A DNA stretch of 16,564 nt. It comes from an uncultured Oscillospiraceae bacterium. GTDB taxonomy: Bacteria; Bacillota; Clostridia; Oscillospirales; Oscillospiraceae. Location of the stretch: contig CAKUOS010000047.1 of NCBI GenBank assembly GCA_934670025.1, positions 1 to 16,564 on the forward strand. Direction: 5' to 3'. Of the stretch, positions 1 to 6,471 are shown piece after piece (position 1 is the stretch's first letter; each line of letters starts with the position of its first letter). Made by a program: the position numbers and the translations under genes. The notes beneath the pieces are model-generated. The model was not told where the DNA came from. It saw only the letters and a program-made list of their open reading frames with translations, and ran no database searches.

Positions 1-206
1 ACTCTCTGTCGAGAGTAGTGCGTCCTGCGGAGCTTCATTCCCGGTCAGCAGAAGAAAACTGCTCGACCGAGCATGTTTCGTCACTTCGTTCCGTCAAGGT
101 GGCTACACCCCCTTGCGCTGCTAAAGCGGCTATCCCCTGTGGACTTGCCGTCCGCAAACGGTTTTGACAAACCGTTTGCCGCCAGCAAGTTTGAAGATTA
201 GACATA
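1..206. other. Hairpin-dense non-coding segment at the left edge
   Basis: No convincing coding region is seen. The segment holds several short inverted repeats: 1-16 (6-bp stem, TGTC loop), 42-51 with 59-69 (10 bp with one bulged base, A-rich loop), 96-100 with 111-115 (CAAGG/CCTTG), and a perfect 11-bp stem at 154-164/169-179 with loop TGAC. Such density suggests either a dispersed repeat of the host genome or a structured RNA. It lies beyond the proC terminator, so it is probably not part of that transcript. The minus-strand open frame running across it into proC is a shadow and not a gene. The element may continue left of the window. Confidence 0.4.
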
Positions 207-210
207 AACA

Positions 211-244
211 AATCCTCCGCATGGTCTAAGCCATACGGAGGATT
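211..244 (-). terminator. Rho-independent terminator after proC
   Basis: An inverted repeat pairs 211-224 with 231-244 around the loop TCTAAG, 14 bp with one mismatch. On the minus strand it is followed by a T-rich run (TTTGTTTATG), and it begins 47 bases after the proC stop. On the plus strand the following bases are only weakly T-rich, so it mainly serves proC. Confidence 0.75.
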
Positions 245-291
245 AACTGTTTTACGGACACCCGTCTTCCCCAGCGCGTTTTTTACGGAGC

Positions 292-1077
292 TTACAGGCG
301 CGCATCCTTTTCCAGGACGGCGTCGATGGCCGCATGGACGGCGTGCTCGAAGCCGAGCGTTTGCAGCTGCAAAAGCCCCTCGACCGTTGTGCCGCCCGGC
401 GACGTGACCTGATCGGCCAGCGCCCACGGATGCTCGCCCGACAGGCGCACCATGCGCGCGCTGCCCTCACAGGAAGCCGCAGCCAGCTCCAGCGCCATTT
501 TTTTCGGCATCCCGGCGCGCAGCGCGGCCTCGGCCAGCGCGTTGATGTAGAGATAGGTGTACGCAGGCGACGCGCCGCCGACGGCGCTGACGATCCCGGC
601 GAATTTCTCCGGGACCTCGACGGTCGTGCCGATCGTTTGCAGGATCTGCTCGGCGGCGGTCTTCTGCGCGTCGGACGCGGAAGCGCTTGCGCACCAGCCG
701 GTCACGGACGCGCCGATTTTGGCGTTGATGTTCGGCATCGCGCGAATGATCGCCGCGCCCGGCAGCCGCTCGGCGAGCCAGTCGAGACTTTTGCCCGCGA
801 CGACCGACACAAACAGCTTCCCGGCGGCGTCCGGGGCAAGCTCGGGCAGAACGGACGCGATCACCTGCGGCTTGACAGCCAGCACGACGATCTCGCTTGC
901 GCGCACGACCGCGGCGTTGCTTTCGCAGCCGACAAGACCGCAGCTCGCGGCCAGCGCCTGCGTCTTTTCCGCGTGCGGATTATAACCGTAGATCGAAACG
1001 CCCTCCATGCCGCTGCCTGCGATGCCGCGGATGATGGCGGAGGCCATGTTTCCAAGCCCAATGAACCCGATCTTCAT
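292..1077 (-). CDS. proC: Pyrroline-5-carboxylate reductase
   Basis: Cytoplasmic enzyme reducing 1-pyrroline-5-carboxylate to L-proline with NAD(P)H, the last step of proline synthesis. The 261-residue protein opens with a dinucleotide-binding motif, GFIGLGNMA at residues 4-12, and carries the family signature SPGGTT near residue 226 in the C-terminal dimerisation domain. The length is normal for ProC. The start is supported by AGGAGGG seven bases upstream. It lies last in a minus-strand series behind two DMT permeases, but it has its own promoter at 1110-1138 and a terminator at 211-244, so it can be transcribed alone. Nothing links it functionally to the catabolic cluster further right. The assignment is firm. 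Confidence 0.95.
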   Translation of the reverse strand: MKIGFIGLGNMASAIIRGIAGSGMEGVSIYGYNPHAEKTQALAASCGLVGCESNAAVVRASEIVVLAVKPQVIASVLPELAPDAAGKLFVSVVAGKSLDWLAERLPGAAIIRAMPNINAKIGASVTGWCASASASDAQKTAAEQILQTIGTTVEVPEKFAGIVSAVGGASPAYTYLYINALAEAALRAGMPKKMALELAAASCEGSARMVRLSGEHPWALADQVTSPGGTTVEGLLQLQTLGFEHAVHAAIDAVLEKDARL

Positions 1078-1109
1078 AGAAAACCCTCCTGATTTGCAAT
1101 TCTATTTGT

Positions 1110-1138
1110 GTTGTATCACATTCCGGCCCGGCTGTCAA
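1110..1138 (-). promoter_or_regulatory. Predicted sigma-A promoter of proC
   Basis: On the minus strand a perfect -35 box TTGACA (1138-1133) is followed by a 17-base spacer and TACAAC (1115-1110, 4 of 6 to consensus). The -35 box overlaps the stop codon of the upstream DMT permease gene, so proC would be uncoupled from the transporter pair. Confidence 0.65.
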
Positions 1139-2046
1139 AGGGATAGCAGCACGATCCCGCCCACGGTCACGCAGACCCCGAGGATTTCGGGCAGGCGGAT
1201 GCGGTCTTTAAAACAGACGATGGAAATGGGGATGACAAGGATCGGCGAGATCGACGAGAGCGCCGAGGCGATGCCGATGGGGATAAATGCGATGGATCGC
1301 AGCAGAAGCGTTGTGCCGATGGCGCAGCCGCTCAGCCCGCCAAGTGCCAGCAGCGGCAGCGCGTGCGGGATATGAAGATCCGCGCGCAGGCGCGGCCAGT
1401 CGCGGCGGATGAAGCCGAGCACGGTGAAGCCTGCGATGGCAGCCAGTTGACGCAGCTGGCTGCAAAGCAGCGTTTTGCCCGGAAATTCGCCCATCAGCGC
1501 CATTGCCTGCGAACTGAACAGCACGCTCACGCCCTGACCGAGCATTCCCAGAAAAGCGAACAGCACGCCGAGCATCCGGTTGCCGCCGCCGTCGGTCCCG
1601 CGGTTTTTGCCGCCGCAAAGCAGCGCGGTCAGCGTTCCGCAGATGGTCAGCAGAATCCCCAGGAACTGCATGGGCGTGATGTGCTGACGGAACAGGAGCA
1701 GCGCAGCGAGCGTCGTGACGATGGGATGCGTGCAGAAAATGACCATTGACAGCCGGTATGGGATGTGTCGGAACGAAGCGAAGTAAAACATATCGCCCAG
1801 CACGTAGCCGATCAGCCCCGAGACCGTCAGCCACAAAAGCGCCGCCGGCGGCAGATCCGGAACAGCGAGCGTACCGGTGAACAGCAGACGCAGGATGGTC
1901 ATCGCGGCGGCGGCGAAAAGGAGCTTGATATAGTTGACCGTGAAGACAGCCGCGCGCTTTTCCACGTGATTGAGCAGCGAGCAGCAGGCCGCGTCGCAGA
2001 CGGACACGCCGAGCGCAAGCAGCTCGCCGAGGTAAAAGGGATTCAT
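1135..2046 (-). CDS. EamA/DMT-family membrane transporter (paralogue 1)
   Basis: Integral membrane permease of 303 residues with about ten hydrophobic segments, the usual layout of the drug/metabolite transporter superfamily with two EamA repeats. No binding residue fixes a substrate; relatives export amino acids, nucleobases or metabolites. Blocks near the N-terminus (GVSVCDAACCSLLN at about residues 13-26, FRHIPYRLSMVI further on) are almost identical to the neighbouring gene, so the two are tandem duplicates. It starts 13 bases after the stop of that gene and is surely co-transcribed with it. The start is preceded by a ribosome binding site AGGAGG close to the stop of the upstream gene. 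The substrate is unknown. Confidence 0.85.
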   Translation of the reverse strand: MNPFYLGELLALGVSVCDAACCSLLNHVEKRAAVFTVNYIKLLFAAAAMTILRLLFTGTLAVPDLPPAALLWLTVSGLIGYVLGDMFYFASFRHIPYRLSMVIFCTHPIVTTLAALLLFRQHITPMQFLGILLTICGTLTALLCGGKNRGTDGGGNRMLGVLFAFLGMLGQGVSVLFSSQAMALMGEFPGKTLLCSQLRQLAAIAGFTVLGFIRRDWPRLRADLHIPHALPLLALGGLSGCAIGTTLLLRSIAFIPIGIASALSSISPILVIPISIVCFKDRIRLPEILGVCVTVGGIVLLSL

Positions 2047-2059
2047 GCGCAGGACCTCC

Positions 2060-2962
2060 TCACACAGACAGCAGGATCACGCCCGCGACCGTGATGCACG
2101 CGCCGAGGATCTCCGCAAAGCGGATGCGGTCGTGAAACAGGACGACGGAAACGGGAATGACGAGCAGCGGCGACAGCGACGCCAACGCCGTGGAAATGCC
2201 GGCAGGGACATATTGCAGCGATTGCAGCAGCAAAACCGGCCCGAGGCCGTTTCCTGCGATGCCGCCCAGCGCGATGCGCGCCATCGCGCGGCCGCGTATC
2301 TCCTTGCGCAGGCGCGGAAGAAAGCCGCGGACCAACCCGTAAACGCCGAAGCCGAGAAGACCGGCCAGCTGGCGGATCTGACTGCACAGAATCGTCTTGC
2401 CGGGCAGCTCACCGAGCAGATCGGCCGCGCACATACTCATGAGGACGTTCGCGCCCTGCGCCAGCATGGCGAGAAACGCCAGCAGCAGCCCGCGCTTCCA
2501 AAGACGGCGGCCGCCTTCGTCCTGCCTGCGGCTGCCGAAGAGCAGCGCCAGCGCCGTGCCGCCGATGGTCAGCGCGATGCCGCACAGCTGCAGGACCGTG
2601 ACGCGCTGGCCGAAAAGAAGAAATGCCGCCAGCGTCGTGACGACGGGATTTGTATAATAGATCACCATTGACAGCCGGTAGGGGATATGGCGGAACGAGC
2701 CGATAAACATCATGTCGCCCAGTACATAGCCGATCAGCCCCGACGCAGCCAGCCACAGCCAGCCTGCGGCCGGGAGCAGCGGAATCCCCGCCGTGCCGGC
2801 AAGCGCAAGACGCAGCAGAAACACAAACAGCGCGGCGGCGACGAGCTTGACAAAATTGATGGTAAATGTGGAGATCCGCGCCTCAACGCTGTTGAGCAGC
2901 GAGCAGCACGCGGCGTCGCAGACGGATACCCCGGCGGCGAGGATCTCACCGAGAAGAAACAT
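2060..2962 (-). CDS. EamA/DMT-family membrane transporter (paralogue 2)
   Basis: Second drug/metabolite transporter, 300 residues from the chosen start, with about ten membrane segments. I start at the ATG at 2962 because AAGGGG lies nine bases upstream and the protein then begins MFLLGEILAAGVSVCD, matching the start of its tandem paralogue. Upstream in-frame ATGs at 2983 and 2995 have no good ribosome binding site. It is first in the minus-strand set and diverges from the ABC operon. A promoter lies at 3019-3047, and a weak copy of the GntR-type motif overlaps its predicted transcription start. The substrate is unknown; export of an amino acid or a sugar-acid metabolite is possible but only a guess. 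Confidence 0.85.
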   Translation of the reverse strand: MFLLGEILAAGVSVCDAACCSLLNSVEARISTFTINFVKLVAAALFVFLLRLALAGTAGIPLLPAAGWLWLAASGLIGYVLGDMMFIGSFRHIPYRLSMVIYYTNPVVTTLAAFLLFGQRVTVLQLCGIALTIGGTALALLFGSRRQDEGGRRLWKRGLLLAFLAMLAQGANVLMSMCAADLLGELPGKTILCSQIRQLAGLLGFGVYGLVRGFLPRLRKEIRGRAMARIALGGIAGNGLGPVLLLQSLQYVPAGISTALASLSPLLVIPVSVVLFHDRIRFAEILGACITVAGVILLSV

Positions 2963-2997
2963 ATGCAGGCACCCCTTTGCCATGAAAATGTACATAG

Positions 2998-3015
2998 GAC
3001 TGTATGATGGCAGTC
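2998..3015. promoter_or_regulatory. Weak candidate GntR operator at the DMT promoter
   Basis: The sequence GACTGTATGATGGCAGTC shares TGTATGATG with the operator-like sites of this window and has GACTG/CAGTC arms. It spans the start point expected for the DMT promoter. The second half-site is poorer than at 3227-3240, so this is only a candidate. Confidence 0.3.
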
Positions 3016-3018
3016 AAT

Positions 3019-3047
3019 ATATTAAGCGGTTTCACGAAAAACGTCAA
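3019..3047 (-). promoter_or_regulatory. Predicted promoter of the DMT pair
   Basis: On the minus strand TTGACG (3047-3042) is separated by 17 bases from TAATAT (3024-3019). A second TTGAC element lies 20 bases further upstream as part of a direct repeat GTCAAGAC (3043-3050 and 3063-3070, plus-strand reading). The -35 is good and the -10 moderate. Confidence 0.5.
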
Positions 3048-3147
3048 GACCTAACAGAAAAAGTCAAGACGCTTTATGTCACAAAAATCAAAAAATTATT
3101 TTGTGAAAAATAACCGCAAATTTTCTGTGGCATTCAGAAGAAATGAA

Positions 3148-3156
3148 TGCTATAAT
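3148..3156 (+). promoter_or_regulatory. Extended -10 promoter of the ABC transporter operon
   Basis: TGCTATAAT is a perfect -10 hexamer (3151-3156) with the TGn extension. No good -35 is seen at the normal distance (TGGCAT at 3128-3133), which an extended -10 can tolerate. Transcription would start near 3163. Confidence 0.55.
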
Positions 3157-3226
3157 GCTAGTAACGCAAGGAAATGACAAATTGCTCCCGCGGAATGCCA
3201 GGGGAGTATTTTCAATAAATCAAATT

Positions 3227-3240
3227 GTATGACGACATAC
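3227..3240. promoter_or_regulatory. Predicted GntR operator before the ABC operon
   Basis: GTATGACGACATAC is a palindrome with perfect GTATG/CATAC arms around ACGA. It matches the site at the third DapA-family gene (GTACGACGTCATAC, 15446-15459) at 12 of 14 positions. It lies about 65 bases downstream of the predicted start point, so it would act as a roadblock unless a nearer promoter exists. The likely ligand is the FadR-type regulator encoded at 14491-15216. Confidence 0.55.
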
Positions 3241-3383
3241 CATATGATAGCAAATGGCGTACAGGATCGTATGATCTCTTCCGTGTGACGGAAGGTTTCA
3301 GATACCGCCGGCTTCGGACGAGCCGGCGAGCCACCCCCCAGTAGACCCAAACAAGACAAGCAAGAGTTGAAAGGAGCAAAACA

Positions 3384-4220
3384 ATGAAAAAGTACGCGAA
3401 AAAAGTTCTCTGTCTCGTCCTGGCCATCGTGATGGCCTGCACCATGCTGGCCGGATGCAGCGCCGGCGCCGGCAGCGCGGCAGCGTCGCAAGACGAGCTG
3501 CAGAAGATCATGTCCAACGGCAAGATCACCGTGGCCATCTCGCTCGGCAACGAGCCGTGGTGCTGGAAAGACGCCGACGGCGAAGTCAAGGGCCTGGCGA
3601 TCGACCTGATCGAAGGCTTTGCCGAAAAGATGGAGATCGACATTGAGTACGTCACGCTGGAGTTCTCCGGTCTGATCCCCGCCGTCCAGGCCGGGAAAGC
3701 CGACATCATCGCTACGAACCTCACCAGAAAGCCCTCCCGCGCGGCAAGCGTTCTGTTTACCGAGTCTGTCGGCTGCACCTTCGGCGTTGCGCTGACCCGC
3801 AAGGGCGAATTTGCTTCCCTGGACGACATCAACAACGCCAGCGTCACGCTGACGACCGAGGTCGGCTCCAACTATGAGACGGTCGGCACCGAGACCTTCC
3901 CCAACGCCACGATGGCCGCCTGTGAAAACAACTCCGATGCGCTTGCTGCCGTAAAGTCCGGCCGCGCCGACGTCATGGTCACTGACCTTGCCATTGCTTC
4001 CTCCGCCTGCGCCGCGGACGATTCGCTGGAATACATGACCCCGTATATCTACACCGACACGCTGGCCTTCGGCGTCAAGTGCGACGCGAGCGCCATGACG
4101 CTTGCTGAGGCGTTCAACACGCATCTGCGTGTCATCAAGGCCGACGGCACCTATGCCGCTCTGTACGAGAAGTACTTCGGCAACGAATGGGTCCCCATGT
4201 ACACCGACAGCGCCATGTGA
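3384..4220 (+). CDS. Amino-acid-type ABC transporter substrate-binding lipoprotein
   Basis: Extracellular solute-binding protein of family 3, 278 residues. A lysine-rich start and hydrophobic stretch lead to lipobox LAGC with the lipidated Cys at residue 25, so the mature protein is membrane-anchored. In the family the ligand alpha-carboxylate is held by an Arg and the alpha-amino group by an Asp. Both seem present, as Arg119 in the PSRAASVLF segment and Asp201 in ADVMVTD. This favours an amino acid or an amino-acid-bearing compound, but the ligand cannot be read further. AAAGGAG eight bases upstream sets the start. It heads an operon with two permeases, an ATPase and an aminotransferase, and is separated from the first permease by a 20-bp hairpin. 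Confidence 0.9.
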   Translation: MKKYAKKVLCLVLAIVMACTMLAGCSAGAGSAAASQDELQKIMSNGKITVAISLGNEPWCWKDADGEVKGLAIDLIEGFAEKMEIDIEYVTLEFSGLIPAVQAGKADIIATNLTRKPSRAASVLFTESVGCTFGVALTRKGEFASLDDINNASVTLTTEVGSNYETVGTETFPNATMAACENNSDALAAVKSGRADVMVTDLAIASSACAADDSLEYMTPYIYTDTLAFGVKCDASAMTLAEAFNTHLRVIKADGTYAALYEKYFGNEWVPMYTDSAM

Positions 4221-4273
4221 TCGCTCCTGCCTTTACAGACGTGAAATTCTTGTAACGTAACATCCAAACCGGT

Positions 4274-4317
4274 AATTCAGTTGTCGCTCCTGCTGCGGCA
4301 GGAGCGGCAGCTGAATT
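4274..4317 (+). other. Long hairpin between binding-protein and permease genes
   Basis: Positions 4274-4293 pair with 4298-4317 around the loop TGCG: 20 bp in RNA, with two G-U pairs. No T-tract follows, so it is not a standard terminator. Placed after the binding-protein stop and before the permease ribosome binding site, it could stabilise the upstream mRNA and give more binding protein than permease, as repeats between transporter genes are known to do. Confidence 0.75.
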
Positions 4318-4343
4318 GCAACATTTGAACAGGGAGAATCTCA

Positions 4344-4991
4344 ATGAGTACTGTCCAATTTATGAATTGGCTGCCCACGCTGCTCGATGGCCTCAAGGTC
4401 ACGGTGCTCGCGTCGCTGGCGGCGATCATTACGGCGGTGGCCTGGGGCTGCATCATCGTGATCCTGCTCGCCATGGACCATAAACCGCTGAATGCCATTC
4501 TTCGGGTTTACATTTCCGTTTTCCGCAATTCCCCGCTGCTCGTTCAGATGTTTTTCTGCTATTATGCGCTGCCGTATATCGGCATCAAGTGGCCGGCACT
4601 TGTGTGCGGCATCGTCGCCATCACGCTTAACGAAGGCGCCTTTGTCGCCGAGATGCTGCGCGGCGTGATGAAGAACATCCCCAAAGGGGAGATCGAGGCG
4701 GCCTACAGTCTGGGCCTGTCAAAATTCCATGTGGTCACGCGGGTCATTTTCCCGCTGACATTCCGAAACGCGATCCCCATGCTGACCGGACAGGCGTCCA
4801 TCGTTATCAAGGATACCAGCCTGTTCTCCATGATCATGATTCTGGATCTCACGCGCGCGGGCAGCATTTATTATGCGAAGTTCTATAATACCGCCGCCTT
4901 CTATATTGTTGGCCTTATCTATATCCTTGTGTTCGTAGCTGTCAATTTTGCCGGGAAGAGGATCGAAAAGCGCCTCTGCGTCAAACGATGA
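4344..4991 (+). CDS. Amino-acid ABC transporter permease (first)
   Basis: Integral membrane subunit of a polar amino-acid ABC importer (His/Glu/Gln/Arg/opine type), 215 residues, which is normal for the family. About five membrane segments are visible. The cytoplasmic EAA loop that docks on the ATPase reads EIEAAYSLGLS at about residues 116-126. The start has a GGGAG ribosome binding site about eight bases upstream. The second permease follows after 13 bases, so the two probably form a heterodimeric channel. The long hairpin just before this gene probably lowers its expression relative to the binding protein. Confidence 0.9.
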   Translation: MSTVQFMNWLPTLLDGLKVTVLASLAAIITAVAWGCIIVILLAMDHKPLNAILRVYISVFRNSPLLVQMFFCYYALPYIGIKWPALVCGIVAITLNEGAFVAEMLRGVMKNIPKGEIEAAYSLGLSKFHVVTRVIFPLTFRNAIPMLTGQASIVIKDTSLFSMIMILDLTRAGSIYYAKFYNTAAFYIVGLIYILVFVAVNFAGKRIEKRLCVKR

Positions 4992-5004
4992 GGAGGGATC
5001 AGCC

Positions 5005-5673
5005 GTGACAGTATTTGAGCAAATTCGTTACATTGCCAGCGGTATGCTGGTGACCTTCAAGCTGGTTCCGTGCGTGATCGTCGCCACGATCATCATCGGC
5101 GCGTTTATCGGCATTATCCAGTTTTACAGAGTTCCGGTCCTTTCCCGTATCATTGACCTTTATATCCTGGCCATGCGCGGCGTGCCGCCGCTGGTGGTCA
5201 TCATGCTGCTGTTTTACACCATCAATATGTCCAGCGGCTTCGTCAGCGCGCTGGTCTGCCTGACGATCTATCACTCGGCATATGTCGCGGAGATCGTCCG
5301 CGGCGGCTTCCAGGCGATCCCGCACGGACAGATGGAGGCCGGCGAGTCGCTGGGCCTGTCGTATCTGTCCATCATGCTGCGCGTCTATGTGCCGCAGGTC
5401 GCATTGCAGATCATTCCCGCGCTGTGCGGCCAGTTCATCCTCGTCATCAAGGACACGACGCTCATCGCGCTCGTCGGTCTGGAGGATATCATGTGGGCCG
5501 CTCGCCAGCTTGTGACCATTACCTTTAATCCCATGGAAGCATATCTGATCGTATTTTTCCTGTACTACTTTATCTGCCTGATCGTGGAGTTGATCGCCCA
5601 CCGTGTCGAAAAGAAGCTCTCTACCGACATCAAGCTCAGCAGAACCGTGAAAACAAATCCGCAGGAGGTGTAA
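5005..5673 (+). CDS. Amino-acid ABC transporter permease (second)
   Basis: Second membrane subunit, 222 residues from the GTG at 5005. I chose this start because GAGGAGGG lies seven bases before it. An in-frame ATG at 4948 would add 19 residues encoded inside the previous gene with no ribosome binding site. The EAA loop appears as QMEAGESLGLS at about residues 109-119, and four to five membrane segments are seen. It belongs to the same HisM/GlnP-like family as the gene before it but is clearly divergent, as expected for a heterodimer. The ATPase gene begins two bases after its stop, so translation is probably coupled. Confidence 0.88.
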   Translation: MTVFEQIRYIASGMLVTFKLVPCVIVATIIIGAFIGIIQFYRVPVLSRIIDLYILAMRGVPPLVVIMLLFYTINMSSGFVSALVCLTIYHSAYVAEIVRGGFQAIPHGQMEAGESLGLSYLSIMLRVYVPQVALQIIPALCGQFILVIKDTTLIALVGLEDIMWAARQLVTITFNPMEAYLIVFFLYYFICLIVELIAHRVEKKLSTDIKLSRTVKTNPQEV

Positions 5674-5675
5674 TT

Positions 5676-6428
5676 ATGGAAGAAAAGCAGGGCCGCGTAC
5701 TGGTTGAATTCAAGGACGTATGCAAGAGCTTCCACGGCGGACAGCTCGTGGTGCTGGATCATTTCAATTTTAAATTCATTGAAGGCGAGACGCACGTTAT
5801 CTGCGGTCGAAGCGGCGCGGGCAAGTCGACGCTCATCCGCTGCATCAACCATCTCGAAAAGATCGACAGCGGCAGCATCCTGATCGAGGGCAATGAGCTG
5901 ACCAAGCGCTCCGTGCGCGATATGCGGAAGAAGGTCGCCATGGTCTTCCAGGACTTTAACCTCTTCCCGCACATGACGGTGCTGGACAACGTTACCTTTG
6001 GGCCGCGGCACTCGCTCGGCATTGATAAAAAGCAGGCCGAGGAGACGGGCCGGGAATATCTCGACAAGGTCGGTCTTCTGAATAAGGTCGATTCCTATCC
6101 CAATCAGCTCTCGGGCGGCCAGAAGCAGCGCGTGGCCATCGCGCGTGCGCTCAATATGCATCCGGATCTGATCCTGTTTGACGAGCCGACGTCCGCGCTT
6201 GACCCGGAGATGATCGGCGAAGTTCTGGACATCATGAAAAAGCTCTCCGCGGACGGCATGAGCATGATCGTCGTCACGCACGAGATGGGCTTTGCGCGCG
6301 AGGCCGCGCATCGCATCTCGTTCCTGGAAAAGGGCAACTTTATCGAGACGACGACACCGGACGTCTTCTTCACCAATCCCTCGCACCCCAGCGTTGCGAA
6401 ATTCATCCGTCAGATCAGCTACGAATAA
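5676..6428 (+). CDS. Amino-acid ABC transporter ATP-binding protein
   Basis: Cytoplasmic ATPase that powers the importer, 250 residues, of the GlnQ/HisP type. All motifs are intact: Walker A GRSGAGKS at 44-51, Q-loop Gln92, signature LSGGQ at 145-149, Walker B LILFDE at 165-170 with catalytic Glu170, D-loop SALD, and switch His202. AGGAGG eight bases upstream sets the start, and the gene follows the second permease by two bases. The aminotransferase gene comes 43 bases after its stop without an intervening terminator. The family assignment is certain; the transported substrate is not. Confidence 0.95.
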   Translation: MEEKQGRVLVEFKDVCKSFHGGQLVVLDHFNFKFIEGETHVICGRSGAGKSTLIRCINHLEKIDSGSILIEGNELTKRSVRDMRKKVAMVFQDFNLFPHMTVLDNVTFGPRHSLGIDKKQAEETGREYLDKVGLLNKVDSYPNQLSGGQKQRVAIARALNMHPDLILFDEPTSALDPEMIGEVLDIMKKLSADGMSMIVVTHEMGFAREAAHRISFLEKGNFIETTTPDVFFTNPSHPSVAKFIRQISYE

Positions 6429-6471
6429 GCTGGCTTGTACTTTGCTGAATATTTTAGGAGATGACAAGATC

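Larger units (their letters stand above)
2996..3383. other. Divergent regulatory region and leader of the ABC operon
   Basis: A 388-base AT-rich gap without a gene. Reading left to right it holds the DMT promoter, an inverted repeat CACAAAA/TTTTGTG (3080-3086/3099-3105), the extended -10 of the ABC operon (3148-3156), a hairpin CTCCC/GGGAG followed by TATTTT (3185-3206), the palindromic operator (3227-3240), a perfect stem TTCCGT/ACGGAA (3279-3293) and a strong 8-bp GC stem at 3306-3328. If transcription starts near 3163 the leader is about 220 bases long. I recognise no known riboswitch class in it. Confidence 0.6.

Noticed and set aside
35..427. Minus-strand open frame across the hairpin region into proC
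   Set aside because: It crosses the proC terminator and overlaps proC in another frame, with no ribosome binding site.
292..1077. proC as part of a hydroxyproline route with the DapA-family genes
   Set aside because: proC has its own promoter and terminator, is far from the aldolases and has no operator copy; it looks like ordinary proline synthesis.
3157..3383. T-box or known riboswitch before the ABC operon
   Set aside because: I found no T-box sequence or other class hallmark; only simple hairpins are visible.
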